A stretch of 64,000 nt of DNA from Larimichthys crocea (taxonomy: Eukaryota; Chordata; Actinopteri; Sciaenidae): positions 19,620,210 through 19,684,209 of the forward strand of contig NC_040028.1 in the NCBI RefSeq assembly GCF_000972845.2, written 5' to 3'. Shown here in pieces: positions 1 to 14,100 of this stretch. The notes under the pieces are model-generated. The model made no database searches. It saw nothing but the letters and a program-made list of their open reading frames with translations, and was not told where the DNA came from. The position numbers and the translations under genes were made by a program. How positions within the stretch are numbered: the stretch's first letter is position 1; each line of letters starts with the position of its first letter.

Positions 1-102
1 CTTGAACTTGAGACTCCAGCACCTAGAAGAAGAAGTTGCTGAGTTAATTTCCGATAAATTGATCATGAAGTGAAGAAAAACGACGGTAGTGATACGCTGT
101 AC

Positions 103-2154
103 CTGAGTGCCATCTGCTGAAGTGAGCTGCCACTGGGAAGCGACATCATGAGGTCAGAGATGGTCTGAAGGAGGCGGTGGAAGGTGTGGGGGAGCGGATG
201 AGCCGCCTCTCCGGCAATAACGATGTCCGACAGAGGGTGTTCACAAACGCCGAGGTCTCTTTCCTGCGGGGCGCCGGGCGGAGACGTTCAGGATCAGAAG
301 ATGCAACAAACAAAACCAAAGTAACAGCGTCTGCTTTTTGACGTTTATCATTACCTGTTCCACAATTTCTTTGTTCCCCTTGTTCTCCTCATCTTCCTCG
401 TCCTCGGGTTCAAACGGTGATGGCGTGAGAGATGCTACAAAGTGCCAAAGGATGTCGTGCAGAGAGGTGGTCTGGATCACATTGCACAGCAGCCAGTTGA
501 AAGCCTGACATCACAAGAAAATCACACTAATTAGTCTTGGAGTACAAGTCTATTAGCCAATTAAGTATGCAAATCTAACTGATTAACTAACAATATCCAG
601 CATACACTCGTGAGTCACTGCTGTATAAACTGCAGAGAGATGTCGCAGCCTAAACATCCGTACCTCCATGGCGAACACCCTGCAGGCAGACTTCCTCAGC
701 GCGTGCCTCATTGCCACCTCCAGGCCCTCCAGGTCGTGATGCTGGATAACAAAAGCTAAGACGGGCCACTGGAAGTTCCTCTCCCCCTTACTGAGGGAGC
801 CGTGGGCCGAGATCAGCCTTGACAGCTCGGGAGACGGGTGCCGTAACAGGGATGAGCCCACCTCTGTGCATGGGGGAGGAAAAGGAGGTTGATGTTACAG
901 ATGATGCATCGCTTATCGTTCAGTAACCACTAATCACTTCTCAGATAATTACCTGCGTCGCCGCTATGGACCCTCCGTCTGGGCACGGCTTTGACCCGGG
1001 CTGGAGAAGGCGAGTGTTGCTTGTCATACTCAGATGCTACGACAGAGTAAGACCTCTGAAACACTGTGCGCTTCGCTGTGTCGCTGTCTGTGATTGGACT
1101 GGTCTCAAGACTGAAAGAGAGCACACATGGACATCAACCATGAAGACGTGTAGAAATATGTTTGCTGACAAAACAACGAGCTGTAACAGAGATGCAGTCG
1201 ACCACTTAGAAAGGGCCAACTTCGTACCAAAGTTCAGTTTTTGCTTGACAAAACCACCTAAATTAGTTCTAACCAGAGAGCCAGTGAGTCAAACTATGAA
1301 GGGAGAGAGTGGGAGCTGATTTCAACATCTCAAACGATAACAGCAACTTGATCTTCCATGGAAGTCATTAAAGGGCTGAGACGTTCTACCTGGGAGGCAT
1401 TGATTTCATGTTGCTCTCTGGTTCCTCGAACACATTGGGGCATGCGTCCGGAGTGACTGAAATGTACGGCGCAGGAACCGACGTTGAGCGCAGATACCTC
1501 ATCTCGTCCTGGAAGAGGTTATCGTCTTGGTAGGCCCCGAAGTTTTCAGTGTGTTGCCTGAGAGACGAGAGACTCGAATCATTACACGAGAACATTACTG
1601 TCGGAGCTCCATTATCTGTCAAAGACAACCTGAGCTGTCAGATACCTAGCTAGCGTCTGTAGGTAGAGGCAGCCCATTTTATTGGGGAGTTCGTCCGACA
1701 CGCCCTCCTTGAGGCTGGGCAGCAGCTGGGAGTGCAGCGGTCGGGGCGGGTGGTGGCACAGCATGCTGGGCTCGGCAGCGCTGCTCAAGGACAGCAGGAA
1801 CAAAGCGTTCGCCCGGATCACCTGGTGAGCCTCCATAGTGGGCAACGCCCTCGGAGTCTTCACCTGCAGAGGTTTCTTCCTGGATTGCTTCACCTGGAGA
1901 AAAACGTGCAGATTGGTTTTGATTGAAATGTAAACGAGTATGATGATGATGCGTTCAGGGACACATTCAAGCACTGGAGGATACCTTTTCTCTGGCGGCA
2001 GTCTGTTTCTCTCTCAGGTATTTTTCCCGACATCGATCACACACCAGGTACCAGGTGCTGCCGCCGATACCTCCATCTCCACAGTTTCCTGCCCAACCGC
2101 CACAGAAGTGGCCAATGCTGTTGTAACCCTGACCTCCAGCGTAGCGGCCACAGC
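103..2154 (-). CDS. mycbp2: mycbp2 exons 58-64: conserved region up to the window edge (residues 3348-3765)
   Basis: Exons are 1985..2154, 1646..1893, 1390..1557, 953..1110, 664..863, 355..504 and 103..263. Exon 58 is Gly/Cys-rich ([20 protein letters not shown]; then [17 protein letters not shown]). Later exons carry [60 protein letters not shown] and [20 protein letters not shown]. Exon 64 ends MALR with donor gtacagcg and phase 2. The next exons (DOC-like domain and RING) lie left of position 1. Spacing between these exons is short, 80-430 bp. Confidence 0.95.
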
Positions 2155-5100
2155 CTGCCACGGAAACAACAAGAAGCGACGTTCAAGGCACAGAGTACAT
2201 TTTGTAAAGTTATATTTGAATCAACCTCCTGTTCTCTTACCTGGGTGAGCCTGTCTCATGTGGTAGGTGACGGGGTAAGGGTGAGATTCCCCGCACAGCT
2301 CACAGATGGTGTCTTTCTCCGGTCCACCCATGGCGAGCTGTGCCATCTCTCCAAACAGATTTCCTCTTGGACGCACCTCCGCCTTCTCCCTTTTCTTCTT
2401 CTCCTTCTTTGCCTTTTTACTGTCTTTCTCGTGTTCCTTCTTTTTCAGGATGGCGCTGGACCCCGGGCTGGGGAAGATCATGTTCTGAGTGGCTGCCTTG
2501 ATGGTGGCCATAGAGATGTCCTCCCAGAACGCCACCAGATGCTGCAACGTCAAAGGTAAGATCGACTTCGCCCTCATGGAGGGATGAGAGGTCGTCTCGT
2601 AGGAAACGGCGTCTCCTTTGCCGTCCTCGCACTTCTCCGGCAGCGGAGGCTCTTTCAGCATGGACAGCACCTTGTTTTTGTTGATGCTTCCCATCTTGGA
2701 GATGTCCGGCCCGTGTGGAGCGATGTTAAACATGTTAAGAGCGGAAGAAATCTCTAAGGAGTGGCGGTTCTTTAACTTGCTCTCCTTCTCCTCAGCGCCC
2801 TGTCCTCCCAGGGAGCTTCGGATGGGGGCGTGCTCTTTGGTTAAGTCGGGGTTAAACTTGAGGAAGGAGGAGCAGGCCATGGCGTCGTGGACGATACCTT
2901 CATGCCACAGGAATGCCGCGAAAACTGCTCGCGCACATTCGGCCACAGAGGGTGACATGGCTTGTTTGGCAGGTTCTGTGACCCTCGACGTGCTCTCACC
3001 TTTAAACAACGGGCCAGATTTGTCTTTTTTAGGGCGGGTGTGTCGACTGGAGGTTTTGCGGCTGACTTTGGGTGAAGAGCGGCTCTCGAGCTCCTCTTTG
3101 ACGGGAGCTTTGCCGATGCTAAAGTGCACCTTGCACGATCCCTCCTCAGCGTTACGGACCTCCACGTTCTCGTCGTTGCCGTCCTCGTTGGAGAGGAGAG
3201 CACTCGAGGTGCACACCTCGACCACTTCGCTGTGGAGGTTCTCTTGGGTCACGTGAGGAGAGGGAACACGGTTCTCAGTGTTACTGATGACTCCTTTGTT
3301 TGGATCTTTAGGAGACAGTTTAGGTTTGGGAGAGGTAGACCTGCCTCTAAGCGGCTCTGTAAGTGGGACTTTCTTTTTTCTTAGTGTGTCTGGATCCAGA
3401 GTGTATGAATCCGATTTGGACCTCTCTCTGGGAGGGTCCAGTCGGGCTTTGGAAGAAGGGCTAACTTTAGGTGGAAGGTTCTTGTCGTGGTGAGTCGAAG
3501 AGGAGTGCTGGGAGGAAGCGCTGGAGGGACTAGACCTGCCTGAAGAGGACACTTTTTGTTTGGGAGAGGAGGAGCGAGAGCCGGGGTTCGGGGACTCGGC
3601 CCTGAGTCCCGGGGTTCTCCCGTCTGCCTTTAGCGCCTGCAGAGTGTTGTGATTGGGCGAGTGGGAGCGGCTGTGAGAGTCGGACCTCAGTTTGCCCGTG
3701 TCCGACCGCAGGATGAGGGCCTCGCTCGCCGAGAGTCCACCCTCCCCTGTCTTGACCCTGCTCTGCTCGGACGAGCGGCTTCCCCGACTCTCCTGCTTGG
3801 GTGAGCGGTTCTCTTGGCGGTGTTTGGAGGCTGGAGACATGGGCCGAGCGCCCGGCATCAGGTTCCCTCGCTCACCTAAACGTTAATAAACATAATCAAG
3901 CACAATTGCACTAAAAGGACCAAATCAGTGGAGTATAAACATTTAACTCAAGGCAACTGAGTGGAGAGTGAAGATAAAATGAAATCAAGGGCAGAAAGAA
4001 AGCTCCAAAGGTGAAAGATGTTAAACAGTGAGTGATTCTCTTTTAAACTTTTACTTTACTAGCTGGGTGTTTCTCCCACAGCCTCTTTTCTGTCTGATAC
4101 TGTAGCAGACAAACTCTGAGATGGATGAAGAAAGCTTGTGGACCATGGAAGAACTGATGAAAGATGATTCCAGCCCAGTCCTGGGGCCTCTCCTACTAAT
4201 ATATCTAGCCTTAGTGATAACTCAGGAGTGGAAATCTTCCACCATTAGTCTAGTAAAAGCATTTAAGGTCCACCTATTTTTAAACTGAACTTAATAAGTT
4301 CTCACGTTAATACGTTATGTTCTACTTCAGGGCTACAGTTTGTAATGTTAGAACTAACAAAATGTTTTTACCATCTAACAAACAAAACCCGTTCAACAGT
4401 TCTTTATTGAATTCCTACCCACCCTCTGTTCAGTCTGAGGGAGGCATGCATGCTGTGGTTTACCCACCCTTTTGCCTTAGAACGACAGACGAGACAGCAG
4501 TACCATGCCCAGCCACGGACACACTGCTTTTGTGCGCACGCTCGCGAGAAGCAAGGCTGCGTGACGAACCATCTACAGCGAGGAAAAACAGTGGAGCAGG
4601 TAAAGGAACGAGGCATGGAATGCAAGGGAGCCACCACAGAGAGGGAGGAAGGAAAGAAGGAAGGAAGGAAGGAAGCACAAAGAGGCAATGGCATCAAGTC
4701 AAGAGCTTGAAATATAGAAAGAGGCAAAAACCTTAAAGAGACAGGAAGATCAACAGAGAAGTAGAGACATGAAGAGAGAGAGACATGTATAAGAGGGAAC
4801 GAGAGATTACAGAGCCGTGGAGGTGCTGCACGCAACATTTGGTAATTTGTGCTTTCAGGTTTAGTATCATGTATATCCTCCTATAGCCTCCTCCCCTGTT
4901 GCAGAGGGAAGGAAACACCTTTGGGGTGCTGCATTCAATCAGCTGGAAGGTGGAAGACGACGACAAAAAACTATTTCTGACGGTTCAGACTCCTCTGGAG
5001 GGTCGGCCGCAGAATATTCCTTCAAATATCTGATTCTGATCGACGAATCTCTGACTTTTCAGCCACGCGTTCAGAGTTTATTTCACCTATATTGGATTAC

Positions 5101-8100
5101 AGGGATCTTTTGCACAGGCGTTGCAAATGATCGACACAGCTCACCGTGCTTCCCTCAGATTCATCGCCACTAACCCTAAAACGCTGACTCACCACTGTGA
5201 GCTTTACGCTCGGGTAGGAGATTCTTGGGTTGCGCCCGTCTTTATCTTTGCACTCATATTTCTGGGAGCATCTATCGACAGGATATGGCGAATGTGAATT
5301 AAATATAATATGCATACGTATGCTTTTATGAGTGTATAATCACTGAATACAAGAATCATGTTGTTCTACAGAGAGGAAAGAGTTTCTATACACTGAGCCT
5401 TCACAGCATCGTTTTTAAACAGCCACATATCTCTACTGTATTCAATCCCAGTGATCCAAACGGTCTATGCACAGTAAGACTGATGATATGAAGGTGATAA
5501 GTGAGCTGGATGCTAAATTGAGAGCACAAATTATTAATTTATGCATTTTCTAAAGACACCTCCCGGATCTGCAAGAAATAGACAACCAGGTAAAAAAGAA
5601 AGAGAAGATCACGAGTGGAGAGAAAGAAAGACAGACGGGGAGAGAGAGAGAGCTACGTACGTAGACTGAAGGTACAAACAGATACACAGATATTTGGGAT
5701 CCTCTCCTAACATATTCCCTTGTGGTATTTTGTGTTTCTCCAGTGGAAGTGCAAACTGTCAGTAGGTGTTATATGTCTTGTTTTTAAGGTTATTTAGACT
5801 GTTAACAGTGACTGGTGTTTGTACATTTGCTGGGCTGGTTGAGGCAGAGAATGAAGGTTGTTAATAAAAGGATGAAAAATGCAGATCTGGAGTTAAAGCA
5901 GCAAAGAAGGCGATGAAGGAAAAAAAAAAAGCTGACTTAACAAGAGAGCAAGCAGAAAAATAAGCAACTCAGCTTATTACTTAGCACATGCCATAAATAT
6001 ACCTTTTAACAAGATGTCTAATATCCATGTTTGAAATCTTGCCAGTGTAGATTTTATTTAAAGGCTTGTCAAAAAACAAGATTTCAACATTGAATAATAG
6101 ACACGTGGGCTTGTTTAGGATATTTCAGCACTGTAGAACATAACCGCACAACTGTTATGTGTGCGCACATCACTCCTGCCCTCCCCAGATAAAATAAAAA
6201 TCAACGAATTTAACGAATACAAGAACAAAACAAAAAAAGGATCAACACCTGTGCAAGCAAGCGCTGTCAGAAAGCAGGACAGACTTACTCAGAAGCTGTG
6301 GTTGTGGCTGAGACAGTTGGGAGGGGGATTGTCCAAACACAAATGGGCTGTGGACAAGGGAGGAGGAGGAGGAGGAGGGAGGTTGGGCGGCTTGCTCAAA
6401 TACGGAGGAGGAGGGAGCTGCTGAGAGGAAGGGCCCAGACTGAATGGAATTCAGTATGGCACTCAACCGGTCACCTGCAAACATGGAGACAGAGGATGGG
6501 GAAAAACTACAGCTTATGCTACGGTTTGAGGTTTTCCAAAGAGGGGGTGAGGATCATTCAGAGTTTATTTGTCTAAATCAGTCATTCAGTCTTCTTCCAC
6601 AACGCAACAGATAAGCGAAACGGGAGGAGATATTTATATATATCGAGTCTTCAGGGTCACGGGTTTGAAAAGTTCTACGCTCGACACTTTCAACGCTAGA
6701 AAAAAGAAGAAGATGGGTTGTCGGGGAATCCTAAAAAGGTGAGCGACTGGGTCGTGAATCATTTGATTGAAGTCAAAAAGGTTCAAGAAACATCGTCTGT
6801 TAACGGAGAGTGAAAGGAACATTAAACTGTTAAAAGAAGACTAAAGTGATGGCCTTAAAGTCCAACTGAAATCACATTTCGTCGCCTCTTTTTACAGTCA
6901 AACAAGTTTTAATGCAGTTCATTATTTTTATTATTAAAGAGGAAGAAGAAAGGCTCATGTGGCATGTCAGCGTTGGACAAGGTCCATCTGAGCAGCATCT
7001 GATTTAGGCGCCAAAACTGAAAGTCAAGTTCCTTTCACTGACTTTAAGAACATAAGAGTTTATTTTCTGTCAAAGGAGAAGACAGAACCAGTCACAGACT
7101 TCAGTTGGACTTCAGAATTTAGCTGTATTCTTCTGTTTTGTCCCTATATTGACTGATTGAGGGTTATAAAAATACGTGGGGGCTCCTCCCATTTCACAAA
7201 TCTATCTGGGGACATTTAGAGGGAGGGGCAGAGAGGGGGCTTCATTTTTACGGTAAGAATCCTCATCAGAAGTCATGCACTGGGAGAAACTGAATCTTTC
7301 TCCGTGTACTGTTTTACTGAGCTGACACTGTATCAGTTGTCGTTCAAAAGTCTCCCACCGTCTCGACGCCACTGATTAGTTGTCAACCGGATACAAAACC
7401 CAGTCACTGTGTCGTTTCTGAGCGCAAACACGGGAGATATTGACAAAGATCTGCGACGTACAGACGGTTCATCGATGCGAGGCTGCCTCGGTGGAGCCAT
7501 GAGGAAATGACTGAACATCGAAGAGTCACCTGTCAGCGAGCGACTTGCTCAAAGAGCTTTGGCACAGACTGGCGTGTCAAGCTGACCAATGTGAAGGCGA
7601 TTCATTTATAATGCTGCCTCACAGCACGATGGATGCATCACACGGGGCGTTTGGTGATTCAAAGCTCCCGTTAGACAGTTCAGAGGTGCAGAAGCCTGCA
7701 GCATCCTGAGTTTGGTGTTTAGAGGGGTTCCTGTTCAGCACATGTGTGCTTACAGCTGAATTCTGGGGTAGCTTGATCGTCTGGTACCAAGAAGCACTTC
7801 AGACGAACGCGCAAGTTCAACAAGCAGTCTGTGCAGGGGTGCTGTCCGTGTTTATGCCAGCCAGAGTGACAATTAAATGACTCGTCTGTCTTCTTGTCAG
7901 AAACCTCTGCGGTCACACAGAAGGCTTATGAGCTTCAGATTCAGGTGCATCTCCATCTCCCTGCAGACTGCACAGATTAGCATTCAGCGCAGTAAATAAC
8001 AGGAAGGTTTAGAGGCAATCAGATCTGTGATCTGCCAAACAAAGACTTGAATTCATACGGTGCTTTTCTGGTCAAAGCCCAAACATATAAAGTGCAAATC

Positions 8101-11100
8101 TGCATCTGGGTTTTGTACGGCAGCACCGTGACATCAAGACCGATAACTTTATATCACGGTTCTCTGATTAGCATTGTTGAGTGTCTCAACAGGTCAGCCT
8201 CCTTTTTTAATTTTTTTTTTCAAAGCAGAAAGGAAGAAGTAAGCCGTTTGAAAGACAATTGACACAGCGTCAGCGTGATATTCAGGCAGAAAGATACACA
8301 AACATATTCAGGGCCAGCCAATCTTTGATGGTGGAGCGAGAATCGATGAATTCATTCAGGCGATGTTTGTCGGTATTCAATAAAAAAAAAAAACGATGAT
8401 TATGTAAGTGATCAAAAGTTTTCACAAAAAAGGGGGTGAAAACACAGACACGTGTTCAGGGCCAGTTATCGCCTACACACACCCATGGGAGTCCGAATGA
8501 ATGAAAGCACATTGACTGGCCCATGCACACAGACACAGGCCTGACATTGCTGAGATGTTAGGCATGAAATAACAACAGTAGACACGATAAAATAAAATAA
8601 AAAAGCATGCATAAATAAAAAGAGATGATAGATCTGTGAGATTGACTGACCCATACTGGATCGCATATACCTCGTGGGTGAGCTGCTATAAATTGTGTGT
8701 GGGGGGGGTCAAAGTGATTTGTAACACCCTCGTTCTAAATAAAAGAAGGTGAAACGTCTACGTTTTTACACCTGAGATGTGTCGACAACAGTCCAAAGCA
8801 TGTGGAGAGGTAAGGCAGAGCAGGGAATAGTCGAGACAAGTGTGGAAGGAAGTCAGAGGTGAGGCATACATCTGTTAACTTTGAAGCCTGAGGACTCAAA
8901 AACTTAAAAATGTGAATGGACAGCAGAGTGGATGTTTAAAGCAAAGTGGTATGCAGATTAAGGATGTGTTACTGATGTGTTATTTTAGCTCCCTCTGCAC
9001 CGAGACGACCTCACCTTTGTTGTTGGAGATGCCGTAGTCGAAGCCCTGAGCTCCGTTTGAAGTCGTGGCTCTGTTGAACGCCTGCACGGAGAAAGGGCTG
9101 GGCGGCGGGGTCTGAGCCCCGTGCTCGAGCAGCACTTGTTCTACGAGAGCAGATCAAAACGACGTTTATCCTACAAGTTCATCACATCTCGCAAATGTTC
9201 CTCGAAACGCCGAGCGTGGCTTACCGTCATCGTGGCGGAGGTACTGATTCCCGCCGCGGTCTCTGGCCAGCGACCACGCTTCTCCTTCATCGCTCTCGCA
9301 AAACTCCACTACACTGTTCTTATCCAGCTGTACCCAGGTCCCCTCTGAGTTGACCACCTGATACACAAACGACACTCTTTATCCGTCCTCTCACACACTG
9401 AACACTTGTCTCTCTCACTCTCACAAACACACACACACTCTCTCATCCATCATCAGAAAAAACAGTCATAGCCATCGACCTCAGTCCATCCACGTTATTA
9501 CTGCACAGACACAAACTCGGCTACGGTGGATCACTAACATGCAAACATTCAATTCATCTGATTGACACGTACAAAAATCCACAGGAGTAGATCACATGAA
9601 TTTGATTTTGTGTTTCAGCAGACACTGCAGGACAAAAACTGACAGCTGTAGCTAAAATACAAAAAACAAACTTACTATAAGAAAGGGGGGAGCTTATTGA
9701 AAGGTAAATGCATGAAGTTTCCCTGAAATATTATCATTTTAGAAAAAACAAACAGACATAGACGGAAGTATTAGTATGTGCAGGCTGCACCTCTCAGATC
9801 CAGACAAGGCATTCCAGTACAGGCTCAGAGAGGAAACTATTGAACAGCATGACACACCACAGCAGCCATTGACAGGCTCCACTCATCACCAGGCCAGAGA
9901 CAATTCAGACAAAGTGTAAAGTACCAAGTTATTGACAGGGTTTGTTAAAAGTGCAAGAAAGATAAGAGTCAAGGCACAGAAAAGGCTTCCAGCATTGTGT
10001 GATCAGACTTCCACTGAGAAGTCTCGAGGTCGGCTGAATGTGACACCCTGAAACTGAAATGAGTGAAGTCAGAAAAGCACGCGGGAATGTTTGCAGCCGC
10101 AGGAGCCTCAACGAGTGGAAAGATACAGAACACACACCCACACGCCCAGAAACACCCCGACGCATTCCCGTTAGAGAAAGAGAGATTAGATCCGTCACAC
10201 TCAAAAAAAAAAAAAAATCAGGAGAAAGAGGGAACTCTACTTTCTGAGAATTCAGGCCAAAATCTACTAACATCAGCTACGTTACATGAGGTGATCTGAA
10301 ACAGACTGATTTATTCAAATCCTGCCACAAAAAACACATTGCATCATTTGGGGTGAGTGCGTACCTCGCCTATGGCCTTGACCTTGTTGCCAAGTACTAA
10401 CATTCCAATGGGGATACCCCTAAGGTTTGGGCAGCTTCTGATGTTGTGACCAGAGGGGCCGGTCTTCACTACCTTATAAAGCCCCGGGCCGCCGCCCTGC
10501 CCTGCCCTGTTCTGCACCCGAATGGGGGCCTCGTGGGAAGGGCAGCTGCTCACCTCCTTTACGTTCTCCTCCGATTGGCCCCTGACCTCCTGCAAGAGGT
10601 AAGAGCATGCGTTAACAGGCTGCAAAAATAAGAAAAGAGACAAAAATTTATGTCCTGAAATATTACAGTGAAATATCACACTGCTAGCACACACAGTGCT
10701 CGACCAACCTGCCCTGAATAGGGGTGTCACAATTTTGATTTTATTTTGAAAATCAATCAAAATGAGCATGCCTCATAGCATGCACCTTTCTATGACTGTG
10801 GCACACAAGCCCCCCTTTTAAAAGGTCCAGTGTGTAGGGTTTAGTGGCACCGAGCTGTGAATTTGCAGATTGAAACCAAGTAAGAAAAACTCACACCTCA
10901 CTTCACAGGTTATATCTAGATCAGACTTCGTGGAAGAGGACCCGCTCTCATCGTAGATATGAAGGGCTCGAACTATTCTTATTTTCAGGTGATTATACAC
11001 TAATGAAAACATACTAATGAATATTGTATTCCATTTCTGTCAACAAATACTAAAAATTACACACTGGACCTTTAAAAGTAAAGGACCCTTCTGTCGTCTA

Positions 11101-14100
11101 TGTAGTGACTCTGTAGTGAATTTAGTTTAATATAACATGTAGCCAAAGTGTGCCACGTTAGATACCAGGTAAACAATATTTTAAAATGTCAGGGCATGAA
11201 ACCAGTAAAGAGAGACGTCAAATTGAATCGTGAATCATGACACCCCTAACCCTGTATAAATAAAATGTGATTTTATAATAAAAAGATAAATGCCGTTCAT
11301 TAATTTCTCATATCGCGCAAGTGTAAATCAATCAGGCTTTCTTCTGGGAATTATTTGCAGTTCTTGCAGGGAGTTAAATGAAGAACCACTCTCATATACG
11401 TCCATCAAACATGAAGCTACAGCCGGTAGCTGGTTAGTCAGTAAATGCTACAAACATCTAACGGTTATATTTTGATTCATCATTCTGAACAAAAACAAGA
11501 AGTTGGGGTTTGATGGAGATTGTGGGTCATGAGTTAGAACTATAGAGACGTTTGTCCTCGTTTGTATCTTAAACTAAGATACCCAGCTGCTGGCTGGAGG
11601 TGTTACAGCGAAAACGTTTGTGTTTAATGTTTCTGTGTTTTTCTGTCCTGTGTCTTTGCATGGGTGCTGAACTCCAGCTGGTTGATCGGGTTGTGGCCTA
11701 TTTAAGAGCCAGTTTCTGCCACAAGATGAGGAGACTCGGCTGGGAGTGCAGCCTGGTTCTCCTCCTCGTGTTCTGGTTGTGACTGAGAATTCGCTTCGCT
11801 AAGTAAGTGTCACTTTAGATTGTCACCACACTTGTAAATAGTCACTGCTCTTAACCCACTACGCTACCGACCGCCCCTGTTTTTGATTAGTTTAGGAAGT
11901 TTGGGTTGTCTTTCTCTAATTTCTTTCTAGTTTCTTTTGGGTTCACTCTGAAGAGAATCTTCTTTTTCAGTTGTGTAGACTGTGATTTTGCTTTTGGAGT
12001 GATGTCGACAAATATCAGAGTGGCATCATTCTGATCTAACTCTCAGCAGAAACTACTGTACCCGGATGAAGTATCAAATTTAATGGATAACTAAAAACCT
12101 CTACAGACTTCCATCGTCATCGTCCACAACACATATTAAAAATGCATGTACTGTATATACACAGGTTGAAAGTTTCAGTATCACTGAAGAACCAAACAAC
12201 AAATGAATTCAACATCCATTCAACACTGTGGTGACGTAGTTAAATAACCATTAACTCATACGAAGTCACTTGTTTTCACACAGTCTGCAGGGGAGGCATG
12301 CTATGACACACGAGGACACAAATATGTCACAAGCCTTTCAAACGAAACCTCATGCAACAGACTGGACTTAGTATCTTCAACCCCATGCAACATACAAGAT
12401 CAACAGTAGTTACTTAAAAAAAAAAAAAATCCCCTGCGGGAGACTATTGGACAGCAGCCGTCGCTGCATCATCAAAAATGAAACAAAAACAGACAACCAT
12501 GCAACTGTGGCTCGGCCTCTTATGTCTGATTGTAACACTGTGAGAAGAATAACAAAGTCACAAGGGGTTCAAGAGGACACGTAGAAGAACAGATAGATGA
12601 TAAGCTATGGGACGGGCAAGTCAAGCTATTTATCCCTCCTTCATACAACTCACCTGTGGCGGGAATATAGTTAAGGGAGTCCACGACAAAAAGCCGATAT
12701 CCCTGACTCCTTGGCTAGCGTTAAAGACATTCTGAGCAACAGATCGTGAGACAGTCAAGAAACAGTACATGACGAGAGAAGAGAGAGAGAGAAAACAGAA
12801 TGGGGGAAGACGCTCATGTATTTTTTTGGAAGAAAGAATAAATAGTTTTTGGCTTGGCTCCTCTGTAATTTCCAGCATCGGGAGGTTATTTGAGGAGGTG
12901 AAGAAGAAGAGTGTCAAGACAGGCCGGTTAGTGAAATGGTGGAGCACTCGTAAAATAAGGGGGGGAGGAGGGGGACTGCGAATACAGGCAAAGCCTGTCA
13001 AAGAATACAGAATATACAAGAACCCAGTTGCAGTTGCAGGGGGGCAGAAAAAGAACACCACAGGGTCAGTGTTTCCAAATCTACGACCAAATGAAAGAGA
13101 CACGTGAAGGAGAAACTTCCAAAAAAATTCCCCACTTGGATGATGTGGTATGTCATGCTGTTCAGACAGAGACCGTACATGGAAGCCTTCTAGCTCCTAA
13201 AAGCTTCCCAATGCAAAGGTGGAATTGTAGAGCAATAGAGGTAAAATTCACCCTCCCGCCCTCATTGAAACTTTCTGTTGCCCCCGGTGATTGCTTCATG
13301 ACAGAAAACCACCTGATCTTTGAGCTACTTTCCACCCCGTTACCCCGGTATAAATCGTGTGTTTGAAATACACCCATACGTGATTCTGTCGTGGCGGTTT
13401 TTGTGGCATGGAGCAAAAAATGTGAGAGACAACTTTGTTATCGCATGCTGTGGGTGTGCAAGTGTTTATGAATCGTGAGTGAGAGGCAATGAGGAAAAGA
13501 AGGAAAATGCTACCTTTGCTACCTTTTTTCTGTCAATTCCTGCATTGGGGTTGCACTAAACATGTACTACACCTTAGGCATGTGTCGTGTCTAACTAAAA
13601 ACACACGGTATGGTCAACTTTCTGCCTTCGGATATGAGTTAATGCATGCACGCTTCCATCCCCAGCTGCTGCTCTTGTTCCTTTGCACAGTTAGTGTTAG
13701 TGAAGGGTTTCAAACTCAGTGTTGCTCAAATAGATGCTTCATGCAAGAGTAACACCCCAGCAGTTAACCTCTGATGAAGTTTACCATGCTTCGAGTGCAT
13801 TTGGGGAGTGTGTGCCAACCACTAGAGTCCTTTAAAAAAAAAACTATTAACAACAAAGATGATCGCTGAACTTTTTTCCCCCCAAATGAACAGCGCAGTG
13901 AGCCTCTGTCGTTATTAGACCGCTCGGCGCGCCTTTTCTTCTACTTACGTCGGCTGGGACCAGTAGGCTCCTGCCCAGGTGCTGGTTAAAAGAGAGGCAC
14001 CAGGCTTCAGTGTACCCATTCATGCTGGGAACATACTTCTTTACTGTTTCATCATTGAGCCTGAGCCACACACCATCATCATTGTGGATCTACAGGGAAA

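Larger units (their letters stand above)
3876..9014 (-). other. mycbp2 introns flanking cassette exon 56
   Basis: Apart from the exon at 6289..6474 this interval is intronic. It contains purine-rich low-complexity sequence, a (GGAA)n tract near 4643, short A-runs and no open frame with codon structure. I recognised no repeat family. Confidence 0.75.

Noticed and set aside
2618..3256. 212-codon open frame on the plus strand
   Set aside because: It lies fully inside the long Ser/Pro-rich mycbp2 exon on the other strand and has no start context, splice sites or similarity; it is a shadow of biased composition.
4317..4838. Overlapping open frames on both strands (up to 144 codons)
   Set aside because: They arise from purine-rich low-complexity intron sequence including the GGAA tract; no conserved motif.
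11290..11880. Possible gene or element with frames of about 60 codons
   Set aside because: No splice context, no inverted ends and no recognised motif.
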